Counted from the stretch's first letter, positions 46,270 to 59,178 are shown. The stretch is DNA of 64,000 nucleotides from Epiperipatus broadwayi (GCA_028023455.1 JAQFVV010006221.1:10654825-10718824), one strand, 5' to 3'. Notes: generated from the letters alone by a model not told the origin. Program-made: numbers and translations.

Positions 46270-48790
46270 ACAGCTTTAGGACTAAGCCTAAACATAAAAC
46301 CTATTTTCTATAAAGAAATTCATAATTATTGTTAATCTTAGCATATTTAATCATATCTTAAACAACTAATATTCAACCATTGATGATGAATGATCACACT
46401 TGATAAAGACTACTCTTAATGAAATATATACACCTCATTTAATAACATAAACTAATATTTATTACTGCATTTCTAACATATACATCAAAATTTCTATATT
46501 TACATGAAAATTTATATTAACAATAACAACAATAATCATAATCGACTGTTTTAAAATCATAACATTAAATTTTAAATTCTTCCCCCTTTCCCGTAAATGT
46601 ATTTCAAAAGTATATTGTATTAAATTGGGTAACCGATTTGTTAAAATGTTCCATCCACAAAAAAAGTATTTCATAAAACAAAATCTCCACTCATTGGCAC
46701 TCATACTTTATAAATCCAACATGTAAGTAGAATGACAAAAATAAATGTTAGTAAAATTGGAAAGAGCAAGTTTTAGAAACAAGTTTTAAATTATTTTCTC
46801 CCCCTCTCTTCTAAGCGCTGACATGCTATATTTCCTAAAACAAAATAATCTAATATTTTAACACTACTTATTACTTCACATTCACTCGCAATTATACACA
46901 TGTAAAAATATTATTATGTATGTGTGTGTTTTATTCCATAATAACAAAATATTATTTAAAACCAAAATAATAATACAAAAAATTATTTTACATATTAATA
47001 TTTCATAACTGTAAATTAATAAACAAATAATTCTGATACATTTAAAATCATTTATGAAGCTCAATGTTATTATTAGTAAGAAACTATTGTTTTTAATCGA
47101 TCTGAATTGCCTTTAAAAGTTCTTTAAATAAAACATACCACTTTATTGTTAAAAGTTTATTAAGACTCTGATATATAAAGAAAATAGATATAAAAAGTCA
47201 TATTACCGATCCTTTGTTTTGTGGTGAACTTCCAAGGGCTCAAACTTATCTTGTATAATGTCTATATTTCTGCAGCTACCATTTCCATTTTACTTTGGAA
47301 CAATCTCTTTCTTGAGGTGTATAACTATTTGATGATGATGATTCAAATATGGTTATTTGCTTTAGTGAACAATTTAGAAATTCTTATACTGACTTTAAAT
47401 TTTTCTGTTCAGCATGATTCTCATCGTGGATGAAATGCAGCAGTTCTTTTCCCATTGTAATTTTTTTGGGGTTCAAACTCAGTTACTGGAACAATTAATT
47501 GGATTCGATCATTAATATTTATCAGTAGATTAATTCATCTTTCTGATCTCCTTTGAATGCAGGTGAATGTTTTCTTCCTTCTATTTAAAAACATCTTATT
47601 TCTCTCGGTCAGTTGAAAGGTGTAGAATATTATTTTTCAGACATCTTTTCTTTCCTATATGACCTGCAGTTCCATGATGGTCAGGTCTTGATGGGACACA
47701 TATATAATTTTTCTACCCCATCATTTCTTATATTTTCAACATTCAAAACTTCATAAAAAAAATGATTTAAAAAAAAATTATCTAGCAGAACTACAAATGT
47801 TTGTCTGCTTTATTTTCAATCATTTTTAAAAAATCTCCCTCACAATATATTATAATAACAATGATCTAATCACTCAACTGATTTTCCAGACTGCTTTTAT
47901 ATCTGATTTTTGAGTCAACTCACCCAATTAGAGTGATAGTGTGAATTGCTATTTTTGACCAATTCAAAAAATCACACACCTGGTTTTCAGACACTTTTGT
48001 CTTAAAAAAAATAGTCTTAATCCTTTTTCCTTTTTCACGTATATCTGTAATATCTAAAATTGGAGTTTCTTTCCTTTAATCTTAGGATGAGACAATTTCA
48101 AAATTAGAGTTCCCACCAAGCTTAAGCTCCCAAAATGACAATCATTTACAAAAACAAAATTGCTACAAAAAATAGATATCTGATTCAACAGATTTTCCCT
48201 TAACACAAAATTGTAAAAAAAAATAATTTGACAGATTTAAATATTTAATAAATGTAAATTTCTGTATGTAATGTACACACATACTTTATCATTTCAAATC
48301 ATTCATAAACTGTCATTACAATAATCTAATTGCCAGCTTAGTAATTATAACCCTAATATTTAAATTAAAATTTTAACCTTTTAAATCCAAATTACAATTA
48401 TAGGAAAGCAAAATAGAAACAGAAGAAGATATTAGAATTGATCAAGCATAGGTTAGTTTTTAAAGAAAGTTTAATGTCTGAAATTTTAAGAATGGCTAAC
48501 TAAATAGCTTTTATAACACACACTGCCTATACATATGCATTATAACTTTGCTTTTTAAAGAAAAATTAAAAATTGAATAGTTTAAATGTATTTATTACCT
48601 TTCTATCAACACACAAACAATATTAATTGTTGACCCACTCTCTTTCTATCTAAAGCTTTTAGAACTGGATCTTGTAGGTTTTAAACTTGGATGCCTTACA
48701 GCTTTCTTTATTGTTATATAAAAATGTGATGATGATTTTGGTTTTACATTTTCTTACATGCACATTGCTATAAATTTAGCTAATGACTAA
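46270..48790. other. AT-rich DNA, no gene recognised
   Basis: Several short frames (46462-46704 minus, 47221-47433 plus) without domain signatures. No family A-E repeats or SINEs seen. Confidence 0.4.
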
Positions 48791-48798
48791 ATTGTAAT

Positions 48799-51700
48799 GG
48801 CACAATATATATATATTATAACCTTTCTATCCAGTATTGTATTTACTCTAACCTTTCTATCCAGTATTGGGCCCCTAAATTTGGGCCGTCACAATCTGCC
48901 CTTCTACTTATGTTGTGTAACTACGTATACCTCGAGCCACCACGTTACGCCACAATCTACCCTTTCACCCTACATGTAATTACGTGTATATGTGTACCCC
49001 ACTTCCCCCAAAATAAATAATATAATATATTGAAAATCGCCTCCCCGGGTTCTAGCTCTAATAATTAATGAGATATTCAATTAAATGCTTTGCTAGCTCA
49101 GGTTGCTTAAAATTAACTTAGGTTCGGTTTTAGATTAACTCAAATAACTATTCTATAATTCATGAGATTAGAAACGGAAATAAAGTGACAAAGTAGATTG
49201 CATTGAGATAATATCCCATAGGATACCACCTCAATGGCATAAAAACACTATCCCCCCTTTTTACTACTATTACATATAATAACTACATAGTATTCTTATG
49301 ACTTCTGCAACTTCCAATCACTAAACTCATTTAACAATTAAAGTATTAATCTTTTATCTATCATAACAATAATAGTAATTATCTAGCTCAGATAAAATAA
49401 TCTCAGGTTCTTAAATTTATTCAATGTTAAATTAAAATAAAGTAGCAAAATATGATAAGGGATTTTGTGTCATAATTTACTACTCTGAAGTTAGATTAAT
49501 AATAAAACAATAAGAATAATAATCACAATCTTCATTGTTTAATCCAACTAGTACGGCTTTTCTTTTATCGCAAATTTATAACCATAATAAATTAGTTAAT
49601 AATTCAATATCCTCCCTTTGTTTATCTTTTTCCTTACGTAATAAAATAATTAGTAAGTGGCAGTGTTTAGATAATCTGATAAATGAAGCAAGTGGCAACT
49701 AATAGCATATAATTCAGCAAATTTCTATAACAATGGATTTATGACCAATAATGCAATGCAATTTTATAATTATTCAATTACAAAACATCAATAAACATTT
49801 AAGATTAATTATATTTCTTTATTTATATTTTGTGCAAACAATTATATATTTAATTTAATGACGGTAAACATATCCTATGAATTCATGCAATGATGTAGAG
49901 AAAACAAAACTCAGACACATGTTTTAATAACAAATTTTAGAATTTTATTAACAACAATCAAAATTAAGATAAAACAAACAAATCTATTTACATTTATTTA
50001 CAAGGGATATCCTCCTTTCTTTTAACACTACAAAAGTTAAATTATACATTTTTAGATTTCTTTTATAGTTAATTTAATTTATTATACTTTTATAAGTTAT
50101 TTATTTATTTCTCATTAAGTTTATTATATTACTTAGTTTAACTATTTTATAGGTAATACTATTCTTTACCTTTTAATATTAACATTACAGTATTATAAGT
50201 TATATATGTGGGTAAACATCATTTATAAACATTATAAATTTACAATCAATATGGTTTTTCCTCTTAAAAAAAAAATACATTTTCTTGTAACTCTCTATAA
50301 GTTACTCTGCATATTGTTCAAATATTATTACTACCTATTACGTTTGTTATCTAATGCTCGTAAACTCTAATACATTTTTTCATAAGCTATACTCATGTAT
50401 AATGCCATAACACGAGCTTAATTATTTCCTGTTTCAGTTTAACATATATTATAATCATCGAATGTTATTACATTCTTTAAATATGCAATACTTATATTTT
50501 TAAATATAATCAACAATAAGAACACGTTAAATCATTTTTTTTTAATATTTTTGGATATTTCTATTTGGGTATATTTTTATCAAATTATAGTTCATTTCTT
50601 AAAATTAAAATAATTCTCTGACTCCTTCCTTTCTTAGGATATATGCATCTTTCTTTCAATAATCTTAATCTACTCTTTGTTAATACTTAACTATTCTTAT
50701 TTCAAATAACAGCATAACATACATTCTAAAATATCTATTGTTTCTTTTCAATAGACTTATCAAATAACGATGTAGTTGCAAGAAATACAGATAAAGATAG
50801 CGAAAGATGTATAGGATATTGGGTAGATAGATAACTTATCAAAATATATACTTCAAAATGTATGGAACAGTGTGGATAGGGCCGGCATTCCTTGTCTGAT
50901 AACCCTGGCAATAAGCATGATGTGGCAGCTATTTATTCAGCTTTACCAAACATCTAATAAGATTCACAAGAAAGATAAAATAACACTGTCCATGACAACA
51001 TGTGTAACAGTCATAGGGCTTTGTTAACTACGCTGATTACCATCTAAAACTACTTATTATTTCATTCCCTGTAGCATCCTAGTTTTTAATACATCCTCTT
51101 GGTTTCCGAATCTCCACGTACTACCAAGTCACTACCCAAACTATCTCTCAAGATTTTTACTGTATCCAACATCGATAAAACTAACTACCTTTTAAAACAA
51201 TAAACAAAATTCACTAATATAAAACATTCCCCTATTCTATAAGAACAATTTGCCTTGCTTTATTACACTGTAGGTTCGACATCTACGTTTTATTAAAATA
51301 ACACTTAAATATCCTAATCGGAAAAATTAACAGAAAATATGACATAACCATTGGTTATATTGCTATATTAATAATACATTAAATTATTATCGTATGCATA
51401 TTTTTAAAAAATCTAATTACATCTCATAGTGTTTTAGAGTGTTGTTTTTCAAAATGCGTTTTACAATAACTATAACAATAAAATTTTGCATTACATTCAT
51501 TCGGTTCACAGCTGATCTAAATAAATAAAACATACATTATATTATTACTAACCATAAAATGTACCAAAATAATCTTTTACCTTCCTATTAGAGTTCGTAG
51601 TGGGTTTCTTTCTCCTCGAGCATCAGAAACATACAAAATTTCCACACACATACAATTTTATTTGAACATTCAAAATCAAAAATATATTATTTTATATAAT

Positions 51701-53367
51701 GTTATATTACAAATTAATGTATTTGTTTCCCTATTACTATCTAAACTCAATGTTTAACTTAGATTAATGAAGAAAATAATTTAAACCATAATCACATATT
51801 TTCTGGCGGTAAATCTTGGTTAGTCCCCTAATATTTATTATTTCTTCTTTTATCCGAATGTTCTCCTTTCTGATTATTAAAGTTTTAAAATAAATTAGTT
51901 CATTTAGTTAACTGTTTAGATGATCTTTAGTTTCAATGTTTAATTCAAAATTATTAAAAATATTTATTTAGTTATCCCACGAAGTTTTTAATGTTCGGGC
52001 GAATATTACCTTGGCGCATTGATGCATCTTTATTTCTAGCAGAACTACAAGTATTTATATCATTACGATACCAAATTGCGTTTTTCCATGGATCCAATAT
52101 TTTATATTTATTTCTCTGTAAACTATTTTTTTTTTCTTCTTCTTCTTCAGGCAAGTAATTTCCTTGGTAATTTCACTTTTATTCATTATTATTTTATATA
52201 CGACATTTTTTGATCTTTAACTATTTCTAGAGTAATTGCTCAGGTCATCTTAAAGAACAATTCATAAAATTCTTTTTGTCCATTTATTTTTACACGAATG
52301 ATATTTATTTTTATTTCTCATTATATTCATTAACTTTGCGCACAATGTCCTTTCATTAATTTTACACACACTAAAGCAGTTTTCATAGTAATACGCTATA
52401 CAAACTATATCAATGAACAACGTTAACATTTTTGAAATATTACAAAATATATAACTTGGTTTTAAGAATCCATCCATTTTTTATTGAAAATTTAGATTAT
52501 ATTTTAATAGAATCCACTGGCAGGTAACTGTGGAGTTAGTGAAACATTATTATGAGAACTTTTTTTTAAATTTTATTCTTAGATTCGCTTCGAAAGATTT
52601 TAAAATGTTAGTTAGTTTCTTTCAAAGATATTTATTAAAAATTCTAATAAAATTGACTAATAATTGAAGAAAGAAAGAAATTTTAAAGAGCTTAAAATTT
52701 TACCTCTGCTCTGGAGTTAACACATTTTTGTTCTCCCAGTTTATACAATTAATTGGCGCGATTTCTCTTGTCTGCCCAAAATCTATCTTTTTATTGGTCA
52801 ATCCCTACTTTGATTTCTAAGACAATTTCTAAAGTTTTAAAATTGTGACGTAATAGACTTAAATATTAACCTATTATTATTTTTAAATTAATTATTATCT
52901 ATTACAATTTAACTATTTTTAAAATAATTTTGAAACAATAACCAATAAAGATGTATAATACTTATTTTTTATTATGATGTGTGACAATTCCATCCAGTTC
53001 TATAAGATAGTATTTAAATATTTTAATTATTTGTATTAATCTAAACTGGTGCTTATACATAAAATATTCCAGACAGTCACGTAGACATTTCCGGTGTTTA
53101 GTCTATTTTTATCTGTCTTAATAAATTTGCTACTTATATTATTTAAAATGATTATATAAAATTTTGAAAAATAATTTAGAAAATATATAGAACTAGATGC
53201 AATCCTCACCCTCACAATACTTATTATTAAACATATTACATTAACCCTTTATTGTTCATTTATAATTTATAATTTTAAATACTATATAATATTAATTTCA
53301 AAATTTTTTAGTAATTGACCATTCATAATCATCATTGATCTATAGAAAAGGGCACAATATATATATA
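48799..53367. other. 4.5-kb repeat-poor block bounded by the same 17-mer
   Basis: GGCACAATATATATATA occurs at 48799-48815 and 53351-53367. Between them I find none of the dispersed families A, B, D, E and no SINE. The block starts with a small duplication (TAACCTTTCTATCCAGTATTG twice, 48820-48870) and a GC-rich stretch (GGGCCCCTAAATTTGGGCCG) and ends with a promoter-like cluster. A GC-richer patch is near 50876-50945. No protein family recognised. Minus-strand frames at 52477-52262 and 52154-51972 (the latter with a run of Glu) lack support. It could be one large insertion, or ancestral DNA with a chance repeat in AT-rich sequence. Confidence 0.4.
52735..52855 (-). promoter_or_regulatory. Promoter-like cluster (CRE, CCAAT, E2F-like, TATA-like)
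   Basis: Within about 120 bp are TGACGTAA at 52846-52853 (CRE-like), ATTGGTCA at 52793-52800 (inverted CCAAT box), TTGGCGCG at 52753-52760 (E2F-like) and, in minus sense further on, TGTATAAAC near 52741. The order CRE, CCAAT, TATA would fire leftward. The segment is less AT-rich than its flanks. It could be a host promoter, an LTR promoter or chance. No gene is recognised downstream. Confidence 0.35.
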
Positions 53368-53624
53368 AATTTCATTAATTAAATGAATGCATATTTAAAT
53401 CATTTAAGGTGTCTGTTTATCCATAATTTCTTAGTCCATATGGCTAGATAATACAATCAGTACAGTTCAAAATGTCTAGATCCTAAATATAGTTGAATAT
53501 TTGAGTTTTATACCTACTATTAACAATGACCTCAATAATGCTAATGACAATAGGTGAGTCTGATATCAAGAATGCTGCTAATTAGTCATTATATATTAAA
53601 CAGGTAGAAAAAAAATTTCGAATT

Positions 53625-54215
53625 AACAATATTAAAGAAGACCATATAAAAATAGCCATGTTGCTAGAATTTGTTGCATTCATTGTTTATATGAACTGGC
53701 GGAATCAGAAGGCTTCTTATACAATGAAATATTAGAGAAGTTATCTACTTATTTTTACTCACCTCTCTCTAAACCTATTGCAAGATTATATTTCAGAAAT
53801 TAACATGAGGCAAAAGGAGAGAATTTCAAAGAATATAATTAGTCTCTTAGAGATTTAGCAAAAAAAAATGTATCTATGGACAATTTTTGAATGAGGCCCT
53901 TTTAGAACAGTTGTTTTGAGGCATGTCTGAAATTAAATTTAAAAAACAAGTACTGAAAATATGAACTTAATATGTATAAATTGGCCAAAAGAGGTATCAG
54001 ACATGAAGTGGTGCTTGTCCAGATCCGAAAGTATTTAGACATCAATCCAATTATAAATTGGTATCATATCATTCAAAAAATTTTTGAACATAATAATAAA
54101 ATAAAAATGATATATATATGTATAAAAATTGCTATGACATGTAGTATATATATAGATGATTATGATGATGTTACAAGTTTAAAAAAAATTACATTTATTT
54201 ACCCAAGACATAACA
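53625..54215 (+). pseudogene. Ty3/Gypsy-type gag (capsid) relic
   Basis: Frame readings give KIAMLLEFV and IVYMNW, then NEILEKLSTYFYSPLSKPIA, RLYFRN-stop-HEAKGENFKEY, LRDLAKKNVSMDN and, after a +1 shift, FLNEALLEQLF-stop-GMSEIKF. This follows the retrotransposon gag pattern: L..YFSP.P....R..F..R.Q..GE...EY...L..LA......D.LR..F..G. Downstream (53972-54150) WYHIIQKIFEHN...YICIK may be a decayed zinc knuckle. Two in-frame stops and a frameshift exclude function. No LTR, protease or integrase was recognised next to it. Confidence 0.72.
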
Positions 54216-54219
54216 AATA

Positions 54220-56200
54220 ATAAAACCGATGAAATGATCCATTTTGAAATCTTTGAAGATGGATCTCACCATTTCCTGCACTGATCTTGCCTTGAGTACA
54301 ATTACAAAAGTTCCAAAACAATTAGAAACAGAAGAGCAATCTATAAAAAGAGCGGGAATCTTTGAATTGCTTTTCTATTTGTCACTTTATAATGTTATTT
54401 GTTTCTTCATTCTGTGAAGTAATTTTGTCATTGGAGGAGGGGGGTATCTAATTTACTATAATGTTGCTGAAAATGTCAATTCAGTTATATAACAGTTAAC
54501 CACCTTTATCAAAATAAAAAAGATTGCCTTGACAGCAATCAGTGTGGACTGTTTTTACATATTTATATTTAATACATATATTGCATTGTATACAATGGAA
54601 TAGGGTACTTTGGTATTATTTCGACTATGACATATTTGTTTGTGTCTGGTAATAAATAGTTAAAGTTTCCGATTATGATGTCATATCATCCAAAAATCCT
54701 GGCATAACTAATTTGTATTATACATATATATATTTATGTTACCAACTTTTCATATATATACACATCACCAAGTTGTAAAATGTGCTGACCTGTGTTTAGT
54801 CTGTCACAGTGACTTTTTTCCCCCACAATAAAATACATCTCTTGCATCATTTGTAAGTAATATGGTTTTATATTTAAAAATGTATTTACTGCTAAAACTT
54901 TTTATATTTGTGTGTGTGGGTGTTTTGCTAAAACTTTATATATATATAGATAGATTTAAAATGTTTAAAATATAAAGTTAAACTTACAGTTTGCCATTTT
55001 TAGAAAAAGCTAAAAATTTATCTTACAGTTCGCCATTTTTTTAAGGTTAAAAAAAATGTAAACCTAAAACTTAATGTTATAGTTCACCATTTAAAAACAT
55101 TTCAGGATTCTTTTTTATATTTTTCCTTTTTCCATAAAGAATATATCTCTCCATCATTGGAAATAGGATTTTTTTTTAGATTTGAAGTTTGGTATTACAT
55201 ATGCTGAGGGTTTATGATGGTACAAAGTACCATAAAAAAACTCACAACCCACAACTACCTTTTTAATTTAGTATTTTAATGTTTTTTCCTTTTTACATAA
55301 TGATTATATATCCCCATTTTTTTTTCACTTTTGAAGTTTGATATTATTCCTGGTATGATGTACTACTCAGGTGACATATTATTCTAAGTTTGCAATATGT
55401 TTAAAATAATATCTCCATGACATCTATGGAAAATTTTTATCAATTAACTTTGTCTACACATCTCTTGAAGGCATTATTTTAAATATATCACAAACTTAGA
55501 ATAATACATCACCGAAATAATACATCATAGCAGGAATAATACCAAACTACCTGGAATAGTAAGAAATATGGACAGCATTAGTTCTACTACAATAATATTA
55601 ATTCCAAATTCTGATATAGTAAACGACCTTCAAAATTGTTGTAGTTGCTGATGAATATATACATTTAAACATAAATGTAATTAAAGTAAAAATAATAAAC
55701 ACAAAAAAAAAAAATGTGCAATAAGATCACTTATTAAGATAAGCATTTTTCATGGTTATGCCTCTTTAGGCAGAATGAGAATTATTTCTGTATAGTTTTG
55801 GATTTAAGAAATGTATAAGATATTAAGCTGTTAACAATATATGTTATTTCTGTTTTCAATTAGAATGTTAAAAAGTAAAAATATTTAAAAAATAACTTAT
55901 TTAAAAGAATTCAATAACTGGAATTTTATAAAATGGTATAAAAAGTGTTAACAATGACTTAAAAAAAATGGCAATGTAAAATGGAAAAAAAAAACTATAC
56001 TAGAAAATAAAAGTCCTAAAAATATAAACAGCATGTGAAAATGGATAAAAAGTTGTTTGGCAAAAAAAAAAAAAGATTGTTATAATTTAAAAAAAAGAAT
56101 GATACTATACAATGAAAGGAAAAATTCTATAAACAATTATATTAATAAATAATTGAAAATCAAAATAGTTCTTACAATTATATAATCTCCTTGGCAGTGC
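54220..56200. other. AT-rich DNA, one family E fragment, no gene
   Basis: A family E-like fragment at about 54490-54560 (GATTGCCTTGACAGCAATC). Two loosely inverted segments around 55360-55410 and 55490-55545 share AATAATACATCA and TGATGTA strings. No coding relic recognised. Confidence 0.45.
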
Positions 56201-56204
56201 TATT

Positions 56205-56455
56205 ATTTTAAATGAAGAGATTAGATATGCAATTAAATGTATAAAGATTAGAGGAAATGCTGCACAAAAGAAAATTATTATAAATACTTTAGAACAGACA
56301 AATAAATAGAGACATTGTTAACAAAATTATACATTAAATGTCTAAACAATAATGTTATAATAGAGGACTGAAAGAAAGCTATAGTGATAGTGACTTTTAA
56401 TAAATATGAAAAGAAAAATATTAGAAAGTATAGATGCATCATTTGAACTGTTGAA
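56205..56455 (+). pseudogene. LINE relic, part 1: start of reverse transcriptase domain
   Basis: EEIRYAIKCIKIRGNAAQKK near 56215-56275 matches the AIK.LK.GKAPG.D block. NNVIIED-stop-KKAIVIVTFNK and KNIRKYRCII near 56348-56445 match the P.DWK.A.IVPIFKKGD...C.NYRGI block (Trp codon now TGA). The next expected block is found at 56930, beyond an unrelated GC-rich segment. Confidence 0.78.
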
Positions 56456-56735
56456 TTGGGAGGTAGAAGTATCTGTAATGGGCTCAGCATGGCTCAGCCG
56501 AGGGTCAAGGAGTTAAAGTTTAATGGCCTTGGTGCCTTGGACCTCATTACATGTTGTGGTGGTGGGCGCAATGCTGGATGTCCACCTATTCAGCTGAAGC
56601 ATTTGGGTCTTCATTCCGGGGCTCCAGAGATGGGGATCATTGGGTGATGGATGACTTCTTGGTGGTTGGGCCATGTAGACCCATGAATGGAAACACATTA
56701 AACAAGATTATAGCAACCCTTTTATGGACATAATT
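56456..56735. other. GC-rich segment of unknown origin splitting the LINE relic
   Basis: About 280 bp near 50 percent GC in a region that is otherwise about three quarters AT. Open frames on both strands (56456-56647 plus, 56698-56513 minus) have no recognised domain and start at TTG or similar. Boundaries coincide with loss and recovery of LINE similarity, so it looks inserted. Possibly a captured exon, a SINE body or recently acquired element. Confidence 0.5.
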
Positions 56736-56929
56736 GTTATTGAGGGTATGTCCCTTTTGTAAACCTGGTTAATAATTGTTTTACCTTTATAACATTGAAT
56801 GCCTTGTCAACGGGTAAGTAGACCCAAATATTTATGTAATCTTTTAACTAATAAATGTTACTTTTGAAAGATCATTTTTCTGTTGGTTCTATAAAAGATC
56901 TTTAGAAATATTATTACAACCATCTAAAA

Positions 56930-57210
56930 AAACTTTGGACTCAAACCAACCAAAAAAATAAGGTGGATTTAAAAGTGGTCATAGCATACATCAGTTCATA
57001 TTAGATATCAATAAATAAATAAATATTACTTTCTATTTTCTTGGAATTTTTAAATTATGAAAGTTACTTAAATATTTTAAGAATTTTACAGTGATTAAAG
57101 CTTTGAAATATCAAGACATAAACCCACGATCTTAAATTCTGAAGAATATTTATCAAAATATAATAGCAATCATCAGACTATTATGGTGATACAAAAATTA
57201 ATTTTGACCA
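56930..57210 (+). pseudogene. LINE relic, part 2: reverse transcriptase middle blocks
   Basis: QPKK-stop-GGFKSGHSIHQFILDI near 56950-57010 corresponds to the Q.GFR.GRST.DQIF.L block. KALKYQDINPRS-stop-ILKNIYQ near 57095-57160 corresponds to KAL...GI....I..I..LY. Interrupted at 57216 by an S1 SINE. Confidence 0.75.
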
Positions 57211-57215
57211 GAATC

Positions 57216-57318
57216 TTTTTTTTTTCCATGTGTCAAAGTATTGGCCGGGAAGTGAACCTGTGAACCCGGCACAACTGCTTGTAAGGCAACTGTGATGACC
57301 ACTCGGCCACCAACTTTT
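57216..57318 (-). mobile_element. tRNA-derived SINE, family S1, inside the LINE relic
   Basis: Minus sense: GTTGGTGGCCGAGTGGTCAT, a CCTTACAAGCAG loop region, a CCGGGTTCACAGGTTCACTT B-box area with a small insertion, CCCGGCCAATACTTTGACAC, ATGG and poly(A). Third copy of the family seen at 15.2 and 25.0 kb. Confidence 0.85.
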
Positions 57319-57509
57319 TCAAAACTTTTGAAACAAATTTACATAAAATAGTGTTATGGAATAAAAATAAGAATTTTAAATTAAATAAAAAAAGTAGAGA
57401 TTAAGACACAATTTTTTTTCAAAACTTGTGAAAATTTTACCAGATTTATAAGATGAAAGTAATATCACATGATCACCATTTCTTATGCTTGCTTATAACT
57501 TATTAAAAC

Positions 57510-57925
57510 AGGCAAAACTCTCTATACATATTGCCATTCAGTGCAAGCCAGAGTAATCAATGGATATTGGATGAATAGGCACTAGATGGTGATTTTATGC
57601 ATAAGCCTTCTGGCATCCATTGATTACTCTGGCTTGTACTGAGTGGCAATAGGTTTAGAGAGTTTTGCCTGTTTTAATGAAAGTAACACAGAAGCTAAAC
57701 TCTCCATATAGTACCACCACTCAGTGCAATCCAAAATAATCAATGGATGCAAAAAGATTTGTGCATAAATCCCTCTCTAGAGCCTACTTGTCCAATATCC
57801 CCAGCTAGCTCTTCCATTGATTACTCTGGCTTATGCTGAGTGATGCTACTATATGGATAGTTTAGCCTCTGTGTAAACAGCTTGTGTAAGCATAAAGAAT
57901 GGTGATCATGTGATGTTTAGTGGTT
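57510..57925. repeat. Two family A hairpin copies side by side
   Basis: 57510-57656 starts and ends with inverted AAACAGGCAAAACTCTCTAT and folds completely back on itself. 57690-57925 is a second copy starting AACTCTCCATATAGTACCAC and ending CATGTGATGTTTAG. In both, the arms meet before the hammerhead region, so no ribozyme is present. They interrupt the LINE relic. Confidence 0.85.
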
Positions 57926-58019
57926 TAAGATGAAAGCAAATAAAGTAGGATTAAAGATGAATGTTTACAAAAGACTAAAATAACAATCAAGGTTATTACA
58001 TTATGCAACGAAATAAGCG

Positions 58020-58455
58020 TTATTATTACTGGTGGAAAATCAAATGAATATAAAATGAAAACTATTATTAAACAAGGACGAATACTTATTCCAACATTGT
58101 TTTTTTTTTAATTTTTATGATTATGGTTTTAAAACTGGTTACAGACAGCTTAATAAATCAGCAATCAGTAAATGATATAGAGTTGATTGTAAAAAAATTT
58201 AATATGAATTTATTAAAATCGAACAATAACTCATCTTGTATTCTGGATTTATAATATGCTGATGATCATTCTATCTCTGTCAGTTTAAAAACCAATCTAC
58301 AGAATGCACTAAATGTTTTCAATGCACATGTAAAAACTTTTTTCAACTAATTAGTATTTAAAAGGTCAATCTGTACCTTGGAAGAAAAATCATCAGAAAT
58401 CTTCAGCTGGGGTGGTTATCAACTTGAGAATGTAAATCAATTTAAATAAATATTT
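58020..58455 (+). pseudogene. LINE relic, part 3: reverse transcriptase catalytic blocks with YADD
   Basis: ITGGKSNEYKMKTIIKQG then RILIPTLF matches the K.GV(R/K)QGC.LSPTLF block. The frame then carries LNSKSNNNSSCILDL-like text, stop, and YADD at 58255-58266, the reverse transcriptase active site, followed by HSISVSLKTNLQNALNVFNA, HVKTFFN-stop-LVFKRS and SWGGYQLENVNQFK, matching the LE.V..FKYLG block. Cut at about 58460 by a family A hairpin. Confidence 0.85.
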
Positions 58456-58466
58456 TGTTAATAACA

Positions 58467-58618
58467 GTCAAAACTCCATACAGTAGTGCCACCTTGTGCC
58501 ACCCAGGCATCCATTGATTACTCTGGTTGGCACAGGGTGGCACTGCTATATGGAGAGTTTTGCCTGTTATTACAGTTAAGTGCTAGCATAAGAGATGGTG
58601 ATCATGTGATTTTAATAG
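58467..58618. repeat. Family A short hairpin copy
   Basis: AAACTCCATACAGTAGTGCC and its inverted partner GGCACTGCTATATGGAGAGT enclose only about 60 bp. ATGGTGATCATGTGAT, the family terminal sequence, follows on the right. Confidence 0.85.
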
Positions 58619-58619
58619 T

Positions 58620-59175
58620 TGTTTAAATAGAAAGATAGACTTAAATGTTGAATCACAACACAAACTCTTATGTGGTACTGCTGTTTTTGACTAATCAAAT
58701 ATAGGTTATTTTTTCACAATGAAAAAACCATTATAGCTCAATTATCTGTATATATAATTATTATTTTACCTAATTTATTGTATGAAAATGAATTGTGCAG
58801 CATATCTTATTAGTGCAATATAAAAGCATTAGAAAATTTCATTTAAGAATGCTCTCTAGAATTTTAAAATGCTATAGTAATATTATATAGCGAATCAATC
58901 TATTTTTTGAATTGCTGGATGTAATGCCATGAAATACACTATTATAAAATTACATTTTTATTAGATTGGATGTGTAACTGAATAATACAAGACTGTCTAA
59001 ATGGAGTAATATGGAGAATTTGAACATGTTTTTATGAGGAGATAGTCTCTATTTATATTAATAGAATTATCTCAAAGACATTGTAAAAATCTGTTCTGAT
59101 AATTATTTTTATTTTGAAAATATGCAATAAATAGAATACAATGGCACTGACATATATCAGATACATATAGAAAAA
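58620..59175. other. Unassigned AT-rich DNA, possibly LINE remnant
   Basis: Lies between the catalytic and C-terminal LINE pieces, so it may be the intervening coding sequence, but I could not read a convincing frame. Confidence 0.35.
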
Positions 59176-59178
59176 TGG

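Noticed and set aside
47640-47715. Minus-strand reading VPSRPDHHGTAGHIGKKRCL, resembling the His-rich zinc site at the start of retroelement integrases
   Set aside because: Only about 20 residues fit; the Cys pair and the rest of integrase cannot be read downstream. Worth a profile search but not annotated.
51972-52477. Minus-strand frames (Glu-rich and Cys-containing) as exons downstream of the 52.7-kb promoter-like cluster
   Set aside because: Short, separate frames without splice signals, conservation evidence or domain signatures.
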